Source: Ecdyonurus torrentis
Taxonomy: Eukaryota > Arthropoda > Insecta > Ephemeroptera > Heptageniidae
Direction: 5' to 3'
Length of the DNA: 64,000 nt
Assembly (NCBI GenBank): GCA_949318235.1
Contig: OX439132.1
Location: 45,924,641-45,988,640 of the forward strand
Of the stretch, positions 45,866 through 57,878 are shown piece by piece. The first letter of the stretch is position 1. Every line of letters begins with the position of its first letter. Under the pieces are notes generated by a model. That model was not told where the DNA came from. It saw only the letters and a program-made list of their open reading frames with translations, and did no database searches. The position numbers and the translations under genes were made by a program.

Positions 45866-46191
45866 CACGGTACACCATGTTCTTAACTAATTATATAGTT
45901 AGTTAAACTATGTAGTTGAGTTGTTTTGATTGTTGCAACAATTAAAAAAAGATAACTATATAAGGTTAGGTGCAGCTTACAGCCCCTAGAATACATATTA
46001 CGTATTTATTTTTTTCCGTGGAAGTAAACCACTCAACTAAAATTATATCAGTTAACTCATATGACATAAGAAAGTGCTGCGGTGACTTCTAACAACAAGG
46101 TAGTAGTAGGCCAAGAGAGCAACCAAGCATCAACCATGCCACTTCACAATTTCAATATCAAGACGACAATACCACCTCTAATAATGCTGTT
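45866..46191. other. Unassigned; possible decayed MITE end
   Basis: GTGCAGCTTACAGCCCC near 45970 matches the end of the element at 49290-49408. The remainder is not assigned. Confidence 0.4.
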
Positions 46192-46294
46192 GGTAAACCC
46201 TGTTCTTTGTTCCTAAAATGACGATCAACCTTGGTTAATCAAATGGAATGCGCATTTGTTTTTGTGCAAGAAAACAGTGTTTACGAACAACACT
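46192..46294. mobile_element. Small MITE (family N), copy 2
   Basis: Homologous to 39270-39384, with the same inverted ends. Confidence 0.7.
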
Positions 46295-47064
46295 AGTATT
46301 TATTTCTGCCATATTATAAATACATAAATAAGTAAATTAATACCATATAATAAGTTACACAAAAACAAAACGAGAGTTTGGTTGGTTGCAAGAAAGTCCA
46401 CTACCACATATAGTACACGCACGGAGAATATAAATTGCACAAATTGTTCAAACTCTTCGATCAGTACAATTTAATAACTCGATTGAAATTTTTTTTAACA
46501 GTTACCTGTTAATATAAACATTATTTCTTCAGCAGTAAAAAGTTCACTCTTTAGATCCTAAAAAATTTTGTGTATATTATATCTAACAAATTTATTATTA
46601 ACAAAGTCTAAATATGAACTTTTTATCTACTTTTTTTCTGCGTAGATTACACTAAACTTGCATACTAAACGATATTTTGTTCAATTAAATCATTAAAATT
46701 TAGTTCTTTAAAATTAGTAAGTTTACATTATTTAAGATATGCAGGTTAGTTTATAACTTTAAAATACGTAATAAATATAAACATTTATCATCTAGCCTAT
46801 GAACACCAGGTTGATCACATAATAAATAATATATCTCTACCCAATCTGAGTAGTCTACTCTAATATTGATAAGTTTTTTATTCAATCGATATAATAAAAT
46901 ATAAATAAATAAATAATCTTCAATTCAACAAAAGCATAAAATAAAAAAAAAATTGAAAGGGCGAGGTTTAAAAGCCTGACTAAATGTCTGGCCCACTCTT
47001 ACACCTAACCCTAACAGAAAACATCACTAAAATTTTTTACTATACATAATTCATATATGTTGGC
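46295..47064. other. Unassigned AT-rich sequence
   Basis: No gene or RNA recognised. Confidence 0.5.
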
Positions 47065-47750
47065 AACCATTGCCGAATACGCTCATTGGCCGAAGTAAGT
47101 GACCACGTCGCGGAGAGCGGTCGCGGAGTGGTTTTTTAACAAATGCCACTCCGCGACGTGGTCATTGTAATTTGACCAGATCGTGGACTGGCAAATACAT
47201 TTTAGCCAGTTCGCGGAGTGGCTTTTTGAAAATTGTCACGCTGCAGCGAGGTCAAAATGTTTAAAGGAATAGACCATGCAGAGAAAAACATAAGAATTTA
47301 TATCACAAAACACTTGATGGGATTTACAAAAATAACATTAGTTCGTCTCAAAACCCAACAGTAGCCCCGTAGCAGTGATCAGAATATTCGATTTATGCAA
47401 CCCTCACAACATTTTCATACTTATTTTTGCATGTTTCTGACGTCATAAACATGAATTTTCACTCAAATTGCATACTTTACAGTTTTTTAACGTTCTCTCG
47501 TGGGGCTACATTAAGATTCAGGTAAAATTGTCATAGTTTTGAAGATCCCATTTCGTGTTTATTCATTAAAAAGCACATTTGGTTTAAATGGTCTATGGCT
47601 TTAATGCGCAGGTTACGATATTCGTTATTAGTATGAATAATATCATATTATATTTTTTTATTATTATAACTCACATCATTTTCTGTTATATAATTTTCAG
47701 TTATTTAAAATATTTATAAATTTATGAAAATGATTTCTAACTGTTTTACT

Positions 47751-47788
<38 letters not shown>

Positions 47789-48914
47789 CACCACATTATT
47801 ATCTTGTAAATATAAAAAACATATTAAAATTAACAAAAAGCACAGTAAGATTCAGCAACAATAGAGTATTATGATTTAAATAATATTATTTATGAATTAC
47901 AGTAAATTTGGCCTCTATATATGGTGAGATATTTTATGCGGTAATATGCTTACGTTTTTTTTTTTCTTATAGTTTTGTTCTGAAGTGGAATTTTCTAATT
48001 AATGAAATGAACGTAACTTCACTTCCAAAAAAAAACTTATAATATACGTGAATATAATCAAAGACCAGTATGGCCTTTGATATACTGAAAAAAGCACAGT
48101 GTAAATGAACCATGAAAACAACACGTAAGCTACTTTTAATATTATATCAATTATTTTTACATATTCGCGAACACTTGATGCACATGTCTTAATTGAAATT
48201 ATTTCAAAAACACCAATTTTACAAAATACAAGATAAATACAACCACGTCTGCTCAACTTGATCAAATTTAAGTTTTAACTTTTAATACTAAAATATAACT
48301 ATATATAAACTATACGATGATGTGCGCACAGGTTAAAGTCTAAATTACAAAGCCTGTTTAACTGTTTATATACCTATATATTCAAAGAAAATATTAAGAT
48401 AATATGAAAATGTGAGAAATATAATGAGAATGAGAAATATAAGTTTATATTTCATTTTTATCATCAAAATAAAATTTTATTATCAAATAAAATATAATAA
48501 TAATATAACGACAATAAGACAGTCAAAATTTAATAAGAAATCATTTTTATAAATATTTTAATTAACTGAAAACTATTATAATAGAAAATGATGTAAGTTA
48601 TAATAATAAAAAAATATTTAATATTATTCATACTAATAACGAATATCGTAACCTGCGCATTAAACATTTTGACCTCGCTGTAGCGTGGCAATTATCAAAA
48701 AGCCACTCCGCGAACTGGCTAAAATGTATTTGCCAGTCCACGATCTGGTCAAATTACAATGACCACGTCGCGGAGTGGCATTTGTTAAAAACCACTCCGC
48801 GACGTGGTCAAAATTACAATGCATAAGTGTCGAATTTCGGATCTTGGCAAAGATGCATTGCCACACCGCGACGTGGTCACTTATTTCGGCCAATGAGCGA
48901 AGTCGGCAATGGTT
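47065..48914. mobile_element. Long foldback element, ~1.85 kb, with a nested MITE
   Basis: AACCATTGCCGA at the left is mirrored by CGGCAATGGTT at 48914. The outer arms contain repeated CCACTCCGCGACGTGGTC motifs, and the inner arms continue at 47605-47745 and 48515-48655. The left arm is interrupted at 47261-47604 by MITE family B. The central part (about 47760-48515) has a poly-T run and no gene. Confidence 0.85.
47261..47604 (-). mobile_element. MITE family B, copy 3, with perfect TTAA duplication
   Basis: TTAA at 47261-47264 and 47601-47604. The intact right arm of the host palindrome shows the unoccupied site (ATGTTTAATGCGCA in reverse, near 48657). It carries TGACGTCA at 47438-47445. Confidence 0.92.
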
Positions 48915-49258
<344 letters not shown>

Positions 49259-49289
49259 AACAGAAAAGTATATATATAAGCTACTATCC

Positions 49290-49408
49290 CCCGTAAGCTG
49301 CAACGCTAACTAACTATAGTTAAACCGTAGTTAAGTTGTTATTTTAATTGTTGCAACAATAAAAAAAAGATAACTAAGGTTTAACTAGAGGTTGCAGCTT
49401 ACAGCCCT
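49290..49408. mobile_element. Small MITE with GTAAGCTGCAAC ends
   Basis: CCCGTAAGCTGCAACGC and GGTTGCAGCTTACAGCC are inverted ends; GTTGCAACAAT in the middle. A related end lies near 45970. Confidence 0.65.
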
Positions 49409-49910
49409 AAAACATTTTACCAGGAGTATACGTTTTATACTTATAATTATCACAATATGGCATGCAAAGAAAAAAGCTAAAAAAATTGTTTAAATTAATA
49501 ATGAAAAATGCTGGGTAGACAATCACAAAATATTTTATCAAAAATTTTCATTCAAATTTTTCTTTCTTCATTTAAAACAGATTGTTAAAAATATATGTTG
49601 CATAGTTATTTCTGAAGTTTTAGTAATTTTGGGGGCGAGATTTGTTTATATAAGTTTATATAACACATTCTTGTGTGATGATATATTTAAACATTTTTAA
49701 ACACCCGATCAAAATAATTGAGATGTTATAGTCGTACGTCTCACGAGAGAAAATAATTAAGAAATAAATCTAAGGTTTATGATTTATGCTGTACGTGCGT
49801 ATACAGTAAAGTTAGAAAAGTAAATATGTCCAAGAGTCCGTAGACAAATAAATATCTACGGGAAATAAAAGCCTAAAAAACACCATATTTTGTATTAAAA
49901 GCTAACCATT

Positions 49911-49961
<51 letters not shown>

Positions 49962-50881
49962 TGATAAAAAATTGTTTACAATTTACAAGCCAAGGTATAT
50001 AAACCTTATCGACTTGTTCACTTAAGGTATAATAATACAGGATTATTATTTGTTTATGTATAATATATATATACATAATTTTTTTAAATAATTCTTAATT
50101 AAAATATTCTAAATATCAGATTTATATGAGCATGATAAAAAAAACATTAACATAAGAAAAACTTTTGTGAGAATAATGTTGAAAACTAAAAACGAACATT
50201 GAAGAACAAAATAATAATAATAATATCAGTTGCATTTTGCAGATGTTAAAGTTTGTATATTTGTGTAGCATAAGGTATTTTCCTCTTTCAATGTCACACC
50301 AATATTTGACCATGGAAAATAAAAACATTGCTGTGCTGTCACTCCTTTTCATGTTGTCCAACACGTTTCACTTCAACTCGTATGTAGTTTTGTTTATGTT
50401 GAGGGAGGGGATATTTGTTTACATTATTTGGATGAAAGTAAATTTCATTTAATATTTTAGAAAACTTCTGTTTTAGAAAATCCACCTTAAAGGGCTCCTG
50501 GCGTCAAAAATTTAAATAAAAAACATAAAAATTATAAGTTGGGACCATCTCATTCATACACGCGCATATTATATCCTTCAACCCTTCTGTAGTCTCACAA
50601 ACTGGAGCTGAAAAACTGTAAAGTAGCGACAACTTTAGGAATTCATTATGTCCTCAATTCTGGGTCTGCAATAGAAAATAAAGCGTGGAGGTTGAACAAA
50701 TTTTCTCCCTAGCTTAGTTTGTAACCGTACTGAAGGAGGTTAAGGCAAAAAATGTGTGTTATTATAACAAAATGTTATAATTGTTCTATCTCATGATTTA
50801 CTACTATTGAGGGGAAATTTGTTTTTCAGACCAGAGCCTCTTTAAGTTATAAAATTAACAAAATCTCCTGTTGTTTTACAG
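49409..50881. other. Unassigned, upstream of ZF3
   Basis: AT-rich sequence with a poly-T run (about 49921-49959) and no recognised gene. Confidence 0.45.
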
Positions 50882-51623
50882 GCCGTCGTCTGAAGAAGCG
50901 AGTTGTTGAGCCACAAGACAGCGAGAGTGAAAGCAACGATGAAGACACCACGTCACTTTATTACTGTCAAGATTGCGACGTCTATTTTAAATGTAAAACA
51001 TCTCTGCAGAGCCACGTCAGCAAGACTCATGACAACAAGGCTCGTCAACCTGGGCAAGTCACCTTCAAATGTGACCTCTGTCCTAAATATTATAGCAGTA
51101 ACAACGCTTTGGGTGAGCACTATAGAAAACAACATCCAAGAAAGTTGAGATTCTCGTGTGACATTTGTGATGCAAATTTTCTGACTATCACGAGTTTCAG
51201 CAACATAAAATAAATTTACATGCTAAAGAACTTTACCCGTTTGTTTGTAAGGAGTGTGGGAGACAATTTAGTCGAAATATAATTTTAAAATATCATTTAA
51301 AATCAGAACACATCGAGTACTACGAGTATATTAAGTTAAAACGTGGCCATAAGTTGTCTTGTGGATTTTGTTTTGAGGAGTTTCAAACAATGCAGGTAAA
51401 GAAAGAACACATCGCACAACATCACCCCGACATGTGTCTCAAGTGTCGCTTGTGTCCACGTGTTTTTTATGAGAAGCATAGGAGACAAGCACATGAGCTT
51501 AATGTTCATCGTCAAAATGTTGATCATCCAGGTAAAATTTTCTCATGCAATATCTGTACATTTATCGTCACGACAAAGTTAGTCTTACAAAAACACGTGA
51601 AGTCAGTGCATAAGACAAAATAA
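50882..51623 (+). pseudogene. Third zinc-finger exon ZF3, frameshifted in finger 3
   Basis: Acceptor TTTTACAG ends at 50881 and the entry phase matches ZF1 and ZF2. The sequence is closest to ZF2 throughout. Near 51174-51176 the run GCAAATTTTC has one A fewer than GCAAAATTTTC in ZF2. This shifts the frame and gives a TAA at 51211-51213, after two fingers and part of a third. The remaining fingers, including SCGFCFEEF and the final CNICTF finger, continue intact in another frame to 51623. A homopolymer sequencing error is possible; otherwise it is a recently broken exon or one encoding a two-finger isoform. Confidence 0.8.
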
Positions 51624-51787
51624 AGTGAAGTTAAAATTTACGCATCTGAAATTTTTTATTTTCCAGTCTTTTTGGGTTCGATTATCGTATTTACGATAAC
51701 GATATAAATTATACTAAAACGATAATGATATTTAGTTATCATTGTGTTATAAATTAATTTAATTATATAAGTGAAGCTATGGGATCC

Positions 51788-52085
<298 letters not shown>

Positions 52086-52769
52086 TCACACAAAAATAAG
52101 AAAAGTGCACTAAAACTACGAAACAAATTAATAATAAACATATCTCTGTTTGTGTGTAACTCCTCAGTCATACTTCTTTCTATAATACCAATATAATTAT
52201 TAATAAAATAAAATATAAATTAAAAATGATAATAATAAAAACTATAGACGTGTCTTTTTTTTTTTTTTTTTTTTTTTTTGTATTTACTTTATTATGTATT
52301 CTTAAATTATCTTTTAAAGTGGTATTGGTTGAAATGTTTATAAATCATAAACCTTATTTTTTGTTACTAAAATAACAATAAAAAAGTATATATATATATA
52401 ACGCAATTTTTTTTTGTATCAATAAAATGAGATTTACGAACTACACACTATCGACTTCTCTCAGAGACGAAAATCTCTGTTCTCTTTTGGTTGAAATATA
52501 TTTAAATTGGAAACCGCTCTCCTTCACACAACTCGTTTGGAGTTTTTGTTGAGACTTCAAAGTACGATTCAAAATAGGGTAAACTGGTGTTGTTTTTTAA
52601 ACTTTAGAGATAATAATAATTAATGCAGACTGTGATTGGGCGGTATTAATTTACAAACCTCTTTATATTTCACCAAACCCGTTCACATGTATTCATAATT
52701 GAGGTTGATTGATGACACACTGATTATACATTTCAGCGTCATAGCAGAAAAAAAGCAGAGAGCAGGAAG

Positions 52770-53139
<370 letters not shown>

Positions 53140-53147
<8 letters not shown>

Positions 53148-54060
53148 CCTGAAAGTTAGGCTAATTGTGGCACACAGGTGACCAACTGGTTGCCAGTACT
53201 GCAGGATACTTACTTTTTCTTAACAAAATATTAGCTTGTATTGTTTTTTAAATTAAACCATTTCTGAATATGAATTTGATAGTTTTAATTAATTAATTGA
53301 TTTAATTATCAAATTAGTTTCAAGTAACAATCTCTAAAAGTTGGCACTTTTTTAAAATATTAACGCATTTATGCTGTAGACGAAATAAAATAGGGACCTT
53401 AAAAAGTTTATTTCAACAGTATAGTACGTGCTATAGTTTTAAAAGTAAAACTTGATTTTCTATTGAAGAGTTGAACTTAAATATAGATTTTTTCTCTTTT
53501 ATTTTAGGCACATCACGTAAAGAATAAAAATATACCGCACGTAATTTATGTAAATATAGCATAAACATTGCTAAATAAGAACAACACAAATAATTATGCT
53601 ATTTTATTGCTATTTTTAGGCTTATTAACATATTTATTATGCAATATAGCATAGATTATGTTGTATTGAAAAAAGTGTACTAAAAATGAACTGAATAAAT
53701 ATTGCGTTTTTATTATTATTATTTTTTTTCGTCGTGAAAGTATTACAATAAAGTAAAATTGAGTCAATAGTTAGGCGTACGTCATGCGGATACACCCTAT
53801 AAAAGTAAGAAAAAGAAACAAATATTAAAAGTATACTTATTTAAAATTAACAAATATTTTATTATTATATTGAGTGTATGAGAGCATGACAAAATACTGG
53901 AATAGTTCAACTTTATACTGGAGCAATGATCAAAATAAAACAACTTAACTTTGCATTTGTCTTTTTTCTTTGTTCAATTTTTCAATTATTTTGTTTTTAT
54001 CATACTTAACGTTTTAAATAAATCTATTAACAGCCAGCATCATGCAATGCTCTCAAATAC
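53140..54060. repeat. Flank of the duplicated zinc-finger unit, copy 3
   Basis: GAGTATCCTGAAAG, GTGACCAACTGGTTGCC and the following AT-rich sequence match 41485-42340 closely. Confidence 0.8.
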
Positions 54061-54094
54061 AGTATTGTTATAGTTTTTTTTTCTTGAAGTAGCA

Positions 54095-54410
54095 ATAGGG
54101 TGTGTGTACGCATGACGTCATTCTGGGCGCTTTCCGATGCTCTTCTTGAGCAATGAATAACATATTGCTCAGCATATAGGACAAACGTAGTTTTTCGCAA
54201 TTTTCTTTGGAAAATTAGCTATTTTTATATTCATTATTATTTTTCTTGCATACTTGAGGTACTAAAATTCAACCTGTTAATAACAGCATGAATGCTCTCC
54301 AAAAAATTGCTAAGTATTTTAAAACTGGCAAAAGTGCCTTTTTTCTATACCGCCAATGTTATTTAGTACTCACTTAATTATGACGTCGACTTTAACATGA
54401 ATGAAACCAG
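54095..54410 (-). mobile_element. MITE family C, copy 5
   Basis: Starts ATAGGGTGTGTGTACG and ends ACATGAATGAAACCAG on the plus strand; TGACGTCA at 54113-54120. Confidence 0.85.
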
Positions 54411-54825
54411 GAATATATGAGTCATTTTCCCATACTCTGAACCTGTAATTTACTGCCTAAACTCCTCCCGAATAAATCTGGCCGGATGCGTTAAAGTTTC
54501 CCCATATATTTCACATTTGTAGACATGAACTGAACGCTATATATATACGGTCAGAATTATTCGGGAAAGTGTATAATACGTACATATTATGACGTTGACT
54601 TTACAACATCCCGTCACACATATATAATACACAAGCATTTAAATTCAAACGTTTGATAAGACGTTTAGCGTATATGATTGACTTTTGTGTATAGCTAATT
54701 GTTATATATTGTTGTGATATATATATAGTTTGTAAATATAAATTATAAGCAAGAAACATATTAACTAAATCAATATATAAATAAGAGTATTTGACTATTT
54801 GATATTCAAGCAGAATAATCAAGTA

Positions 54826-55078
54826 TACCGATCTGGTATGGCCGAGTGATGAAGAGGCTGCTGACTCGTAACTTATCTGTACTCCTCGATCACCGAGTAT
54901 ATAGGTTCGAGCCACTGCCGAGTGCGTACGTATGAAGTGTGAGAGCACAACACGTATTGCACGTCGGTGCATGATTGATGTGATATTGCATACCGACCAG
55001 CCTGCCTAGATGTTTCCACGGTTTCTCTAGGGTGTCATGGCGAATGCCGGGCTGTGTGTGCGCGTTTTTCATCACTTT
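54826..55078 (+). mobile_element. SINE family S, 3'-shortened copy
   Basis: A-box TGGCCGAGTGA and B-box GGTTCGAGCC, with the same body as 6351-6620 carrying extra short AT insertions. Lacks the 3' part and poly-A. Confidence 0.8.
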
Positions 55079-55159
55079 TACCAATATTTTTACATTTTAA
55101 TTGATTTTTTTTTTCAAATTTACATTCTCTCTCTCTCTCTCTATCCCCGAATAAAAAAG

Positions 55160-56710
55160 ATTCAGTTCTATTTGAATTCTTTGTTAAAAAAATAATATTC
55201 ATTTAGAAGCGCTTCTAAATAATTTTTTTGTTGCAAAAAAGATATCATTTAGAACTGTTTTTATTTTTATTTATTTTACTTTTTTAGAACTCTTTTAGAA
55301 CTTTATTCCCACGGTAATTATATTCACAGCCCCTGATGCATTCTATTTGAGTTCTTTTAAATAAAATAAAAACAATTCTTTTGGAGTTCTTTTTAAATTA
55401 AAAAAAAAAAGTTCTTTTTCAGTTCCTTTCTTATTATATTATATTTATTATTATTTTTATATACCTCCCCTCCCTGCCTTCCATATATAATATAGTCAAA
55501 AATACTTAAGCTCGTGTAGCTCGTCCTCATGCTTCGTACATGCCTCATAGCGGAACGGATCTGAACTTAGAATCATCTTTCGATTTCCTGTCGTTTGGCG
55601 CTAATTTAGAGGCTCTATCTTTAATAGTTTCCGAGAAAATCGTACTTTTTAGACCAGAATTCATGTTAAAGGGGTGAAGGAGGCGGAATATATCAAAATT
55701 CTGACGAGTTTATACAGGTATAGATCTCGACGAGATATAATCGTGTCCAAAATATATGAAACATATCGTATAAAAATCGGAGAAGTGGCAAATCCAAAAC
55801 CATTTTGGAGAGTCATTTTTACCTTATAACTTCAGTATTTTTTGTCCGATTTGAATAAAATTAAACACGTAGCACTCCCTTAACACGGGGAAGAGCTTAT
55901 TATTAAAAAAATGTTGAAATGTTTTTAGTTCCTACATAAAATGCAAAAAAAAAACGGCAAACAATTCTTTTAGGATGATTTTTTTTTTACTGAATAGTCT
56001 GGAATCAATTGATTTTAAATCGGGTTTAAAATATTAAGTAATTTTTTTAATTAATTGATGATATTAATTATCTATCAATTTTTAAAATTTCGCGCATTTG
56101 TATATAATAAAAAAAATTAATTGAATGGAATTTATTTAGAAATCATTTTTATAAAATGTTTTTGTGGAACTCTTTTGGAATGCATTTTATTTAAAAAGAA
56201 CTCAATAAGAATTTTGTTAGAAATTTTTCCAATTAAAATTAAATATTTTAGAACTCTTATAGAATTCAACATGATTTATAGACCCCAATTTCAAAATAAA
56301 AAAGAACTCAAAACGAACTGTGTTGAAAATTATTATTTATTATTATTTTTTAATATTCAATTGGAGTCGTTTTCAAAAAAAAAAAAAGAATTTATTTAGA
56401 ACTGTGGGCAAAATAAAAAAAAAAAAAAAAAACTTGTGGAATTCATTATAAAAATAGACTTATTATTTAGAACTGTTTTATTTTATTTATTTTTATTTAT
56501 TAAATTTTTAAGAATTTATAATAGAACTGTAAAATATAAAAAGAAATTAAATAGAATAACGGTGCTGAAAAATTCTACTTAATGTTAGAACGGTTTAGAA
56601 CTGCTTTTTTATTAAAAACAATGTAAAAGAATTCAAATTTAGTGAAAAAACCCTAAAAGATTTCATTTAAAATTTATATAGAACTGGAATATTTTTATGC
56701 GGGTAGTTCT
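55160..56710. repeat. Degenerate region rich in TTTAGAACT motifs
   Basis: The word TTTAGAACT or its complement, with close variants, recurs about 15-20 times between A/T runs (for example near 55250, 55287, 56250, 56392, 56470, 56595). It looks like an old minisatellite. An unrelated block at 55500-55960 has mixed composition and no gene. Confidence 0.5.
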
Positions 56711-56989
56711 AATAGAAAAACAAAATTCTACAATTTTGCTTTTTGAGAATACAAAGGAAACATTTTTTTGCATGCGTTTTATCTGGTCTAAATCTGCAAA
56801 GTTTCATCACTTTGCATATAATAGATTTTTTATTCTAAATTATAACGTTAAGCATTTCCACCCTCTATTTAAAAAAAAAAAAAAGACAAAAAAAATCATA
56901 AAATAAATTTTTTTTTTTTTTTTTTTTTCTTAAAGCTATATCTGCACTGACAAGTATACTGAATTTATATCACTGAATTGCCTGTAAAT

Positions 56990-57109
56990 AGTCACGTGGT
57001 AAAAAAAAAAAAAATCGCGCCTGCGGCGGGCTATTGGCGTTCCGCGCATCTAGTGAGGGGGCCCAGTCAGATTTCTGTCCCCGGGCCCAAAAATCGTAGG
57101 ACTGGTGTA
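56990..57109. mobile_element. GC-rich hAT-like fragment at the duplication boundary
   Basis: CGCGCCTGCGGCGGG and GTCCCCGGGCCCAAAAATCG resemble the GC-rich interiors of the hAT-like elements here. It ends TAGGACTGG exactly where homology with copy 1 begins. Confidence 0.35.
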
Positions 57110-57878
57110 AAATGTCATGATTATTTCTGCAATGATATAATTCTAAAATAAAATCATTATCTATTAAATTTACATACCTCTGATTACGAGAGTTGAGGAT
57201 ACAGATTATTATATAGTTCTTTAATTCAAAATAATGCAAAATAAAATACTTTGTTTGTAAAACGTATGTTTTATTTTTTAGCGAAAAAATTATTTCAAAA
57301 GTATTTCTCCCGCGCAAAAACTTCTAACGCATTTGCATTTCGCATGTGTTTTGTTTCCAAACAGATGCGCCCGCAGATGCCATATGTTGGCCAAATGAAA
57401 ACAAGAAATTTAGCTGTGCTTTTTGTACTAATTGTCAATTAAACTGTCAATGAATATACTAAATACTAACATAATATTTTAATTCAGTATTAAGCAATAA
57501 TTCTGATAATTTGTTTGACTTGTGCGGATTTACAAAAATATTTTTAAACGACCACAACTCGCGCCACATTCTCATTGTTGCTGCTCGAACGGCTCGAATG
57601 ATGTCCAGTTACTTCTATTATAAGCTTTCAAAGAAAATATAAAAAGAAAAAAAAAGGTAAACAAAATTGATGTTACAATCTTAGCAGCTGCATTATGTGT
57701 ACATACATATACATACTGATTTGTAGGAAAAAGAAATAAAGTTGTACATTATTGATATTCCGTGAGATTTTGCTTGCCCCAGTTTACTGTACGATAGATC
57801 AAATATAATGAGGTATATAATATGCATACTTTTATTTCAGTAATTTATTGATGTTATGTTTGCCAGAGCAGCTTGAGC

